Part shown: one piece after another, positions 1 to 5,244 of the stretch | Numbering within the stretch: the first letter of the stretch is position 1 | Layout of the letters: every line of letters begins with the position of its first letter | NCBI GenBank assembly: GCA_021828425.1 | Contig: JAKARN010000131.1 | Coordinates: 1 to 5,244 of the forward strand | Direction: 5' to 3' | Length of the DNA stretch: 5,244 bases | Source of the DNA: Pseudomonadota bacterium | Lineage (GTDB): Bacteria; Pseudomonadota; Gammaproteobacteria; JAKAQQ01 | Program-made: the position numbers and the translations under genes | The notes under the pieces: generated by a model | Databases searched by the model: none | Told to the model about the DNA's origin: nothing | Seen by the model: only the letters and a program-made list of their open reading frames with translations

Positions 1-1164
1 GCGAAGGCGGCCTACTGGTTCCACAAGGCCGCAGTACAGGGGAATATGGCTGCGGAATACAAACTGGGACTCAGCTATCACAGGGGGCAGGGTGTTCCGC
101 GGAGTTATGCGAAGGCGGTGTACTGGTTCCACAAGGCCGCACTCCAAAGGGATGCGCATGCGGAAAACCACTTGGGACTCAGCTATTACAGGGGCCAAGG
201 TGTTCCGCGGAATGACGCGAAAGCGGCCTACTGGTACCACAAGGCCACAGTGCCCGTAGTCTTGCTAATCCACCTGGGAGCCAGCGACGGTCACGGTCAG
301 GCTGTTCCGCGGAGTGACGTGAAGGCGGTGTACGGGTACCGCAAGGCCGCGCTCCATGGGCTTGCGGCTGCAGAATACAAACTGGGAGATCTCTACTATC
401 TCGGCTTGGGTGTCCCGCGGAACTACGAGGAGGCGGTGTACTGGTACCGCAAGGCCGCGCTCCATGGGCTTGCGGCTGCAGAATACAAACTGGGAGATCT
501 CTACTATCTCGGCTTGGGTGTCCCGCGGAACTACGAGGAGGCGGTGTACTGGTACCGCAAGGCCGCAGTACAGGGGTATGCGGATGCGGAATACAAACTG
601 GGATACAGCTATGAGCACCGCCAGGGTGTGCCACAAACCCAAGCCGGATTGGGCATTTACTTTTTGCATTTGGAAAAGCGGGCGGCAGTAGCGGGGAATG
701 CCAGTGCGCAAGCCATGTTGGGCATTTATTTTTCGACTAAACGACACTACACCCGAAGTGTCTATTGGCTCCGCAAGTCAGCACTGCAGGGGGATGCGGG
801 TGGAGAATCGGGCCTGGGAAACCGCTACAAATACGGGCAGGGTGTCCCCCAGGACTACGCGACGGCCGACTACTGGTACCGCAAGGCCGCAGTGCGGGGG
901 GATGCGGAGGCTGAATTCAACCTGGGAGTCAGCTATGATGACGGCCAGGGTATTCCGCAGAATCACGCGAGGGCTGACTACTGGTACCGTAAGGCTGCAC
1001 ATCAAGGGTATGCGGCTGCGGAGTACAACCTAGGAAACAACTACTACAAGGGGAAAGGGATCCCCCAGGACTCTGGGAGGGCGCTGTACTGGCTGAAAAA
1101 GGCCGAAGCGGAAGGCGTTTCCATAGCCGCCCGTCTTGTCAACAAGATACAACACGGAGGATAA
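1..1164 (+). CDS. Sel1-like repeat (SLR) protein, 5'-truncated by the window edge
   Basis: The reading frame is open from the first base (reading AKAAYWFHKAAVQGN) and ends at TAA 1162-1164, giving 387 visible residues. The first ATG (46-48) lies inside a repeat unit, so it is not the true start; the real start is left of the window. The protein is almost entirely Sel1-like repeats of about 36 residues. Each has a first helix like AEYKLGxxYxxGxGVP and a second like KAVYWYRKAAxQG. About ten units are visible, ending in a short tail (LVNKIQHGG). Sel1 repeats are TPR-related helical hairpins that form superhelical binding surfaces, and in bacteria they occur in scaffold, envelope-stress and host-interaction proteins; the partner here is unknown. 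Units differ in quality: two are identical at the DNA level (335-550), one is decayed (about 241-335), and one around 625-760 has lost the YWYRKAA motif. The N-terminus is missing, so localisation cannot be judged. Family assignment is secure; function is not. Confidence 0.93.
   Translation, partial: AKAAYWFHKAAVQGNMAAEYKLGLSYHRGQGVPRSYAKAVYWFHKAALQRDAHAENHLGLSYYRGQGVPRNDAKAAYWYHKATVPVVLLIHLGASDGHGQAVPRSDVKAVYGYRKAALHGLAAAEYKLGDLYYLGLGVPRNYEEAVYWYRKAALHGLAAAEYKLGDLYYLGLGVPRNYEEAVYWYRKAAVQGYADAEYKLGYSYEHRQGVPQTQAGLGIYFLHLEKRAAVAGNASAQAMLGIYFSTKRHYTRSVYWLRKSALQGDAGGESGLGNRYKYGQGVPQDYATADYWYRKAAVRGDAEAEFNLGVSYDDGQGIPQNHARADYWYRKAAHQGYAAAEYNLGNNYYKGKGIPQDSGRALYWLKKAEAEGVSIAARLVNKIQHGG
335..550 (+). 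repeat. Perfect 108-bp tandem duplication inside the SLR gene
   Basis: Bases 335-442 and 443-550 are identical. The identity continues 16 bases into the next unit (443-458 matches 551-566), so the total match is 124 bases at an offset of 108. The unit is 36 codons, exactly one Sel1 repeat, so the frame is kept. The other units in this gene differ at many positions, so this copy is much younger than the rest, probably from slippage or unequal recombination between repeats. Copy number may vary between strains. Confidence 0.95.
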
Positions 1165-1171
1165 ACACGTG

Positions 1172-1195
1172 CCCGCGTTGCGGGGTTGCGACGCG
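1172..1195. terminator. GC-rich stem-loop just after the SLR stop codon; possible bidirectional terminator or IS end hairpin
   Basis: Bases 1174-1181 pair with 1188-1195 in an 8-bp stem (one G-T pair) around the 6-base loop GGGGTT. A competing smaller hairpin, CCCGC-GTT-GCGGG, occupies 1172-1184. The stem starts 9 bases after the TAA of the SLR gene, where a terminator would be expected. No run of T follows on either strand, so this is not a textbook intrinsic terminator. The compact CCCGC/GCGGG hairpin would also suit the subterminal hairpin of an IS200/IS605-type element, which fits the possible TnpB remnant next to it. Confidence 0.35.
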
Positions 1196-1218
1196 CTATT
1201 CGCTGGGGGGCTGGTTTC

Positions 1219-1241
1219 CGCTGCTGACGAACTCAGCGGTG
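1219..1241. repeat. Imperfect inverted repeat between the convergent genes
   Basis: GCTGA (1223-1227) pairs with TCAGC (1233-1237) around a 5-base loop. The stem extends outward to 1219 and 1241 through two G-C and two G-T pairs, making 9 bp. It overlaps the stop codon of the possible TnpB-like remnant on the minus strand. It could be part of a structured RNA at the end of an insertion sequence, or simply a transcript-end hairpin. There is no adjacent T run. Confidence 0.35.
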
Positions 1242-1397
1242 AGGCTCCTTATTCAACCCCCAAACCGTAAGCCCTGCCTGCTGTCCCATGACGAAAGCAA
1301 GTCCGGGCGTTCGTGTCTCTGCCTGAGATCCGCTGTGCCCAAAGCAGGCGGTAGCAACCGGCTGGCCGGTGAGCTTGATCACTCGAATGTCGCAACG
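1233..1397 (-). pseudogene. Possible remnant of the C-terminus of an IS200/IS605-family TnpB protein
   Basis: Just beyond the GH92 stop, the minus strand has a 54-codon open frame from 1397 (an in-frame TGA lies at 1400-1398) to TGA at 1235-1233. It has no credible start, though an in-frame GTG occurs at the sixth codon. It reads RCDIRVIKLTGQPVATA at the beginning and GLTVWGLNKEPHR at the end. Many TnpB proteins end in a low-complexity tail closing with a KQEP-like motif after their third RuvC motif, and NKEPHR-stop resembles that. The GC-rich hairpins just downstream (1241-1219 and 1195-1172) sit where the structured right end of such an element would be. No RuvC or zinc-ribbon motifs remain, so at most this is a fragment. 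A chance open frame of this size is quite possible in GC-rich DNA, so this is a tentative resemblance from memory. Confidence 0.25.
1357..1370 (-). terminator. Short perfect inverted repeat downstream of the GH92 gene
   Basis: ACCGGC (1357-1362) and GCCGGT (1365-1370) are exact reverse complements separated by two bases, and can fold as a 5-bp stem with a 4-base loop. It begins about 38 bases past the stop codon of the leftward GH92 gene, a plausible place for transcript termination. There is no T run after it, so an intrinsic terminator is unproven. Confidence 0.2.
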
Positions 1398-1407
1398 TCA
1401 ATCCCAG

Positions 1408-4400
1408 TCAGGGATCCCACGATCCCGCGATCGCCACCGGGAGCGAGACCGTCCGGACCCGGTAGACTCTCCGACCCGATCGCCGCCAGATCCGGAGCAG
1501 GGTCCCGCCGGCTCCATCGCTGACGTAGATCGAGCGGCCCCGGGCACCCAGCACGACATCGAAGGGGCCCACTCCGGCCGGTATCGGTCGCAGCGCGCGT
1601 CCGGGGTGGGTCACGATCGGGGTGATACTGTTTGTGGCGTAGTCCGGAACGTAGAGCATCCGGCCGGATCTGGAAAGGGCTGGGGTGCCCGGCATGAGTC
1701 CGGCGGGGATGGCCGGGAGAATCCGGCGGTGGGCCAGATCAAGAGGAACCACGAGATCCCGGGTGGATTCGACCACGTAGAGGCGGTGGCCCTTCGGGGA
1801 GAGCGCGAGAGCTGCGGGTGATCCCCCGACCGGAATGGGCGCCTCCGCCTTCCGGGTGGTGGTCAGGATCGGCAGGATGTCTTCTGTCCCCCCATCGGCG
1901 ACGTAGAGGTGGGCGCCATGCGGACCGAGCGCGAGAGCATCGGGGCCGGCGCCGGTTGGGATCGGTGTTTCGGGTCTCAGGGTGTTGAGATTGAACGGCT
2001 CGACCGTATTCCCCCCACTGTTGGCCACCCAGAGGATCGACTGGCGGGGATCGACCAGGAGTGCCGAGGGACTCGCCCCGGTCGAGAGCGTCGCCGTGAC
2101 TTTCTGGCTCCGGGTATCAATGACCGAAAGGGTGTTCGACCCCGAGTTTGCGACGAAGAGCCGGCGTCCCTGCGGGCCGAAGACCGCGGCATCCGGATTG
2201 TTGCCGACCGCGATCTCGGGTCCTGATGCCCCGTCTTCCGGATCGATTGCGACCACGCGATTGTCGGCATTGCCCATGCTGTAGAGGAGGGGCAGGGGCG
2301 AGGTGGGATGGGTGGCGATGCGGAGCGGGATCACGAGCGTGGGCAGGATCGCTCCACCGGATGTTTGTGCCCGGACCTTGAGGTCGTAGTAGCCCGCGCG
2401 GAGCCGTTTCGGGATCCTGACGGTGAGCCGGACGGTCCGATGGCCTCCCGCTGGGAGCAGGATCCGGCCGTGGACGGTTTTGGCACTCAAACCGTGCGGG
2501 AGGACGAGGTGCCAACGGAGCATCGTGCGCCGTCTGGCCTCATGTCCCAGGAAGCGGAACGCGACGGTCGCGGTTGTCCCCGGGCGCAGCGGGTATTGGT
2601 GTCGGAGGGAAGTCAGACGAACCGTGGTTGAGGGCGGGAAATGAAGAGGGCCTGCCGGAAAGGAGGGTGGGGCATCCGCTGGCGCGCTGCCCCATTGCCG
2701 GTCCGGGCGGGAGCGCAGCGCGAAGCGCAGGGTGAGCCGTCCGGTCGCCGGAAGAGCGAGCCAGGTGCGCGAGTCGGGCTGTCCGTTGATCGTGAGCGCA
2801 TGGACATAGGGCCGGTTGGGGGCAGCCGCCGGAGCGTCCACCGTGATCCAGAGTCCCCCAGGCGAGTCCAGCCGGACCTCGCGGAACAGGGGACTGCCGA
2901 TGTCGAGATCACGCACGGAGGGATTTTGCGGGTAGAGGCCGATTGCACTCCACACATACCAGGCACTCATGGTGCCCAAGTCGTCGTTGCCAGGCAGCCC
3001 GGCCGGAGTCGGCAGGTACAGGGTGGTGAGCGCCCGGCGCAGGACAGCCTGGGTCCGCCAGGGGGCTCCGTCCGAAAGATAGACCCAGGGACTGCCGATG
3101 GTCGGCTCATTGCCGAGCCAGGCGAAAGGTTCGCTCTGGCCGGCATTGAGGTGCGTGAAGAAGCGGTTGAGGAGACGGCGGGTGGCCAGCCGGCCGCCCA
3201 GTCCCCGGATCAGGCCGGCCAGATCCTGGGGCACCATCCAGGTGTACTGGATCGCGTTGCCCTCCTGGAAGCCGCTCTGGCCGTTCGCTGTCAGCGGCGT
3301 GTCGAGGAAAGCCCCTCGGCGATTTCGGGGCAGGATTTCATGTGCCGAAGTATCGAGGAGATGGGTCCAGTTCATCGAACGCTGAAGGAAGCGCTTCGCG
3401 AGTGCCTGCTCACCGAGAGCGTGTGCCAGCTGGGCGATCGAGAAGTCATCCAGCGAGTATTCCAGGGTTTCCGAGGCGCCGTTCGGCACCGGGGCCACCG
3501 AGGTGGTGAGGTTGTGGGCGACGTAGCCATGCTCGAGGTAGAAGGAAAGTCCCGGCCGTTCCACGTACCAGCCCTGACCGGGTCTGCCGTGGGTCCAGGT
3601 GGCTCCGCGAACCATGAAGTGCAAGGCCTCTCGCGCGTTGAACTGGTGCGCCCCGAAGGCATAGGCACCCGCCAGGATCGCATCCGCCGAGTCTCCGCCC
3701 ATGACTCCCGTATAGCCGTTCGCGAGCGGCCATTTGGGCAGCCAGCCGCCCTGGGCGGCATCGCGGACGAGTGACTGCATCATCTCGCTCGTCCGACGGG
3801 GAACCAGGAGGGCGAGCAGGGGGATTTCCGTGCGGTAAATGTCCCAGCCGGAGAAGTTGGCGTACTGTGCCCCGCCCCGGGGGAGCTTGTGGATCCGGCC
3901 ATCAAAGCCGATATAGCGGCCCGTGACGTCGCTGAAAAGGGTGGGTTGAAGAAGCACGTGATAAAGCGCCGAGTAGAAGGTCACCCGCTCCCGCTTCGTG
4001 CCGCCCTGGATCCGGATTCGGCCGAGCAGCCGGGCCCAGGCCTGTTCGGCCGCATGCCGAACCCGGGCGAGGCTCCAGGTCCGCGCCCCGGCCCTGAGGT
4101 TGGCCAAGGCCCCCTGGATGCTGACATAGGAGATCGCGACCTGGACCTTGACTGACTGAGAGCTTTTGCCGGGGAAGCTGACCCAGCCACCCGAACCCAC
4201 CCCGTGGACACTTCGTGCGCCGGGATGGATCCGGTTCTTGGACCAGGTGCCGCTGTGCCGGATGGGTCGGTTGAAACGGGCCACGAAATAGACCGTGAAC
4301 CGGTCCGGCAGGCCACAGAAGTCGCCGCTCGTTGCGGATCCGGCCACTTCCCGCCGGTTCAAAACCCGGAAACGCGCAGCGCTGACCCCTGCCTGGTCCG

Positions 4401-4980
4401 AGGAGACTTTGAAAAGAAGGTGCGGGGAGCTGCCCGCGGGATAGGTGAAGCGGCCGAGCCCGGTGCGGCGGGTGACCGTGACTTGGGCCCGGATCGCCGG
4501 CTGCCCCAGGCTCACCGCGTACCAGCCGGGATGGGCCTCTTCGGTCGCATGGGAGAAGACCTCCGACTGCGACCAGGGCTTGGTAACGGGTCCGGTGGTC
4601 GGAAGGATGTCGAAGTCAGCCATCACCGAGCAGCCCGGCCCGCTCAGGTGCGTCAATCCGAAACCGAGGATCTGGTGGTCGGGGTAGTTGTATCCCCCAC
4701 CCGCCGGTTCCGAGGGTGTGTCCGGACTCCACTGGATCATGCCGAAGGGCCGGCTTGCGCCGGGATAGGTGTCGATCGCTCCACCTTGAGGGGTTCCCGA
4801 TGTGCCGACGAAGGGATCGACGAGCCTGTAGGCGGTCGGTCCCGTGGAGAGGCGGGCAGCGCGGGGCTGTGCCCCGGCGGTCGCCGTCGGGCCATGGGCC
4901 ACGACGAGGAAGAGCGCTCCAAGGAGTGCCACGGAGAACTCACGGCGGTGGGAATGCGGCGGGCGAATGCGGTCTTTCAT
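1408..4980 (-). CDS. Secreted GH92 alpha-mannosidase with C-terminal Ig-like domain and seven-bladed YVTN beta-propeller
   Basis: This complete gene of 1190 codons encodes a GH92 exo-acting, calcium-dependent, inverting alpha-mannosidase that removes mannose from glycans. Residues 1-37 look like an export signal: a basic start with RREF, a hydrophobic stretch at about 16-28, and cleavage possible after TAGA. Residues 53-310 are the GH92 N-terminal beta-sandwich (VDPFVGTSG, YPGASRPFGMIQWSPDT). Residues 320-755 are the (alpha/alpha)6 catalytic barrel: GWDIYRTEIP (378-387), GGDSADAILAGAYAFG (428-443), ETLEY (504-508, Glu507 the probable acid), FQEGNAIQYTW (571-581), GNEP (623-626) and PGNDDLGTMSAWY (663-675, acidic residues of the base region). 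These match the actinobacterial-type branch of the family as I remember it. Residues 783-888 resemble an NEW3-like Ig domain. Residues 899-1190 form a YVTN propeller with seven blades. Typical GH92 enzymes are about 750-800 residues, so the propeller is an addition. ATG 4980 is chosen because of its ribosome-binding site and the signal peptide. The natural substrate and exact linkage are unknown. Confidence 0.95.
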   Translation of the reverse strand: MKDRIRPPHSHRREFSVALLGALFLVVAHGPTATAGAQPRAARLSTGPTAYRLVDPFVGTSGTPQGGAIDTYPGASRPFGMIQWSPDTPSEPAGGGYNYPDHQILGFGLTHLSGPGCSVMADFDILPTTGPVTKPWSQSEVFSHATEEAHPGWYAVSLGQPAIRAQVTVTRRTGLGRFTYPAGSSPHLLFKVSSDQAGVSAARFRVLNRREVAGSATSGDFCGLPDRFTVYFVARFNRPIRHSGTWSKNRIHPGARSVHGVGSGGWVSFPGKSSQSVKVQVAISYVSIQGALANLRAGARTWSLARVRHAAEQAWARLLGRIRIQGGTKRERVTFYSALYHVLLQPTLFSDVTGRYIGFDGRIHKLPRGGAQYANFSGWDIYRTEIPLLALLVPRRTSEMMQSLVRDAAQGGWLPKWPLANGYTGVMGGDSADAILAGAYAFGAHQFNAREALHFMVRGATWTHGRPGQGWYVERPGLSFYLEHGYVAHNLTTSVAPVPNGASETLEYSLDDFSIAQLAHALGEQALAKRFLQRSMNWTHLLDTSAHEILPRNRRGAFLDTPLTANGQSGFQEGNAIQYTWMVPQDLAGLIRGLGGRLATRRLLNRFFTHLNAGQSEPFAWLGNEPTIGSPWVYLSDGAPWRTQAVLRRALTTLYLPTPAGLPGNDDLGTMSAWYVWSAIGLYPQNPSVRDLDIGSPLFREVRLDSPGGLWITVDAPAAAPNRPYVHALTINGQPDSRTWLALPATGRLTLRFALRSRPDRQWGSAPADAPPSFPAGPLHFPPSTTVRLTSLRHQYPLRPGTTATVAFRFLGHEARRRTMLRWHLVLPHGLSAKTVHGRILLPAGGHRTVRLTVRIPKRLRAGYYDLKVRAQTSGGAILPTLVIPLRIATHPTSPLPLLYSMGNADNRVVAIDPEDGASGPEIAVGNNPDAAVFGPQGRRLFVANSGSNTLSVIDTRSQKVTATLSTGASPSALLVDPRQSILWVANSGGNTVEPFNLNTLRPETPIPTGAGPDALALGPHGAHLYVADGGTEDILPILTTTRKAEAPIPVGGSPAALALSPKGHRLYVVESTRDLVVPLDLAHRRILPAIPAGLMPGTPALSRSGRMLYVPDYATNSITPIVTHPGRALRPIPAGVGPFDVVLGARGRSIYVSDGAGGTLLRIWRRSGRRVYRVRTVSLPVAIAGSWDP
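1411..2286 (-). repeat. Seven YVTN beta-propeller repeats encoded in the 3' part of the GH92 gene
   Basis: The blade-starting strands are LYSMGNADN, LFVANSGSN, LWVANSGGN, LYVADGGTE, LYVVESTRD, LYVPDYATN and IYVSDGAGG. They begin at residues 899, 941, 983, 1025, 1067, 1109 and 1151, a constant spacing of 42. Most units then carry a strand like TLSVID, a turn, PIPxGxxPxALALxPxG, and the next blade. Seven units imply a closed seven-bladed propeller. YVTN propellers are found in extracellular and surface-layer proteins and usually mediate binding. The blades differ from each other in sequence, so this is an old repeat and not a recent amplification. Confidence 0.88.
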
Positions 4981-4986
4981 GGTGAA

Positions 4987-4991
4987 CCCTC
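4987..4991 (-). promoter_or_regulatory. Ribosome-binding site of the GH92 gene
   Basis: On the minus strand GAGGG lies 6 bases before the ATG at 4980 (reading GAGGGTTCACCATG). Its good match and spacing support this start over any internal one, and the protein from this start begins directly with a signal peptide. Confidence 0.7.
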
Positions 4992-5244
4992 AACGGAGCG
5001 GATCAAACACGGCGACGGCCCGACTCCCCGCGGCTCCCGTCAGGGCAAAACACCCGCATCCCACCGGGATTCTGGAGAGTGTAACGCCAAACGTGAGGAC
5101 TTGGGATGGTCCCGATGGGCGGGCTGCCGTGCCTGAAAAAATCACCGGACCGGGGTATCTTGTCGGTGTTCCACCCGACGGATCTCCTGTGGCGAATGTC
5201 TCACGCCAGCCCAGCCGTGCCGCCGTGATCAGCGCCCGTCAGGC
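4992..5244. other. Region upstream of the GH92 gene; no gene established
   Basis: This 253-base stretch should hold the promoter of the GH92 gene, but no convincing -35/-10 pair was found. A lone minus-strand TACACT at 5083-5078 has no partner at the right distance. ATCCC-ACC-GGGAT (5058-5070) is a short perfect inverted repeat that could be an operator. Three frames are open toward the right edge. One is a plus frame that could start at GTG 5129 and read PEKITGPGYLVGVPPDG. Another is a 40-codon plus frame 5106-5228 with GAGG 7 bases before its ATG and high third-position GC. The third is a minus frame entering from the right edge and stopping at 5203-5201. None is long enough to call. Confidence 0.5.
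5136..5168 (-). terminator. Possible intrinsic terminator for a leftward gene beyond the right edge
   Basis: Read on the minus strand, CACCG (5168-5164) pairs with CGGTG (5147-5143). Two more inner pairs form if one base bulges. One base later there is a run of six T (5141-5136). A T6 directly after an inverted repeat stands out in such GC-rich DNA. It lies 32 bases past the minus-strand stop at 5203-5201, so it could end a leftward gene entering from the right. The stem is short and the loop long (11-16 bases), which keeps confidence low. Confidence 0.33.

Noticed and set aside
179..747. Repetitive minus-strand open frames and a second plus frame over the SLR repeats
   Set aside because: Their internal repeats simply mirror the 108-base duplication and the SLR periodicity; they carry no independent coding signal.
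1165..1407. A tRNA, small RNA gene or CRISPR array in the gap
   Set aside because: No cloverleaf arms, no CCA end and no regularly spaced direct repeats were found; only the separate inverted repeats already listed.
1239..1523. A 94-codon plus-strand open frame in the gap and the end of the GH92 gene
   Set aside because: It has no recognisable motif or good ribosome-binding site, and its second half is antisense to the last propeller blade.
2641..3774. A 377-codon plus-strand open frame opposite the GH92 gene
   Set aside because: It is antisense to the catalytic domain of a confidently assigned gene and has no recognisable domain. Its arginine- and glycine-rich composition is typical of shadow frames in GC-rich DNA.
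5078..5106. Possible promoter of the GH92 gene with TACACT as the -10 element
   Set aside because: The positions 16-18 bases upstream give TCCCAA-like hexamers, far from TTGACA, so no pair could be supported.
4204..5136. A 310-codon plus-strand open frame running across the GH92 start and into the upstream region
   Set aside because: Most of it is antisense to the GH92 N-terminal domain, and the product is low-complexity and Gly/Arg/Pro-rich with no known motif. Its continuation past 4980 appears to be chance.

Overview
The window is a GC-rich bacterial segment with two substantial genes that converge on a gap of about 240 bases. On the left, on the plus strand, is the 3' part of a Sel1-like-repeat (SLR) gene, open at the left window edge. 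On the right, on the minus strand, is one complete gene of 1190 codons. It encodes a secreted glycoside hydrolase family 92 (GH92) alpha-mannosidase with an Ig-like domain and a seven-bladed YVTN-type beta-propeller fused at its C-terminus. The organism cannot be named. GC-rich coding sequence, an SLR protein and a secreted mannosidase would fit a free-living proteobacterium or an acidobacterium. The GH92 motifs resemble, from memory, the actinobacterial-type subgroup of the family.

Layout. Bases 1-1164 hold the SLR gene, which includes a perfect 108-base tandem duplication and one decayed repeat unit. Bases 1165-1407 lie between the two stop codons. They hold several GC-rich inverted repeats and, on the minus strand, a 54-codon open frame whose end resembles the C-terminus of an IS200/IS605-type TnpB protein, so this gap may be an old insertion-sequence scar. 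Bases 1408-4980 are the GH92 gene. Bases 4981-5244 lie upstream of it and hold its ribosome-binding site and a possible leftward terminator. The last ~115 bases may carry the edge of another gene whose strand cannot be settled here.

How the genes relate. The two genes are convergent and do not form an operon, and nothing in the sequence links their functions. The mannosidase carries an export signal and probably acts on mannose-containing glycans outside the cytoplasm. The SLR protein is probably a protein-protein interaction scaffold. The most unusual item is the architecture of the mannosidase, in which the propeller repeats recur at exactly 42 residues. No complete undescribed system was found.
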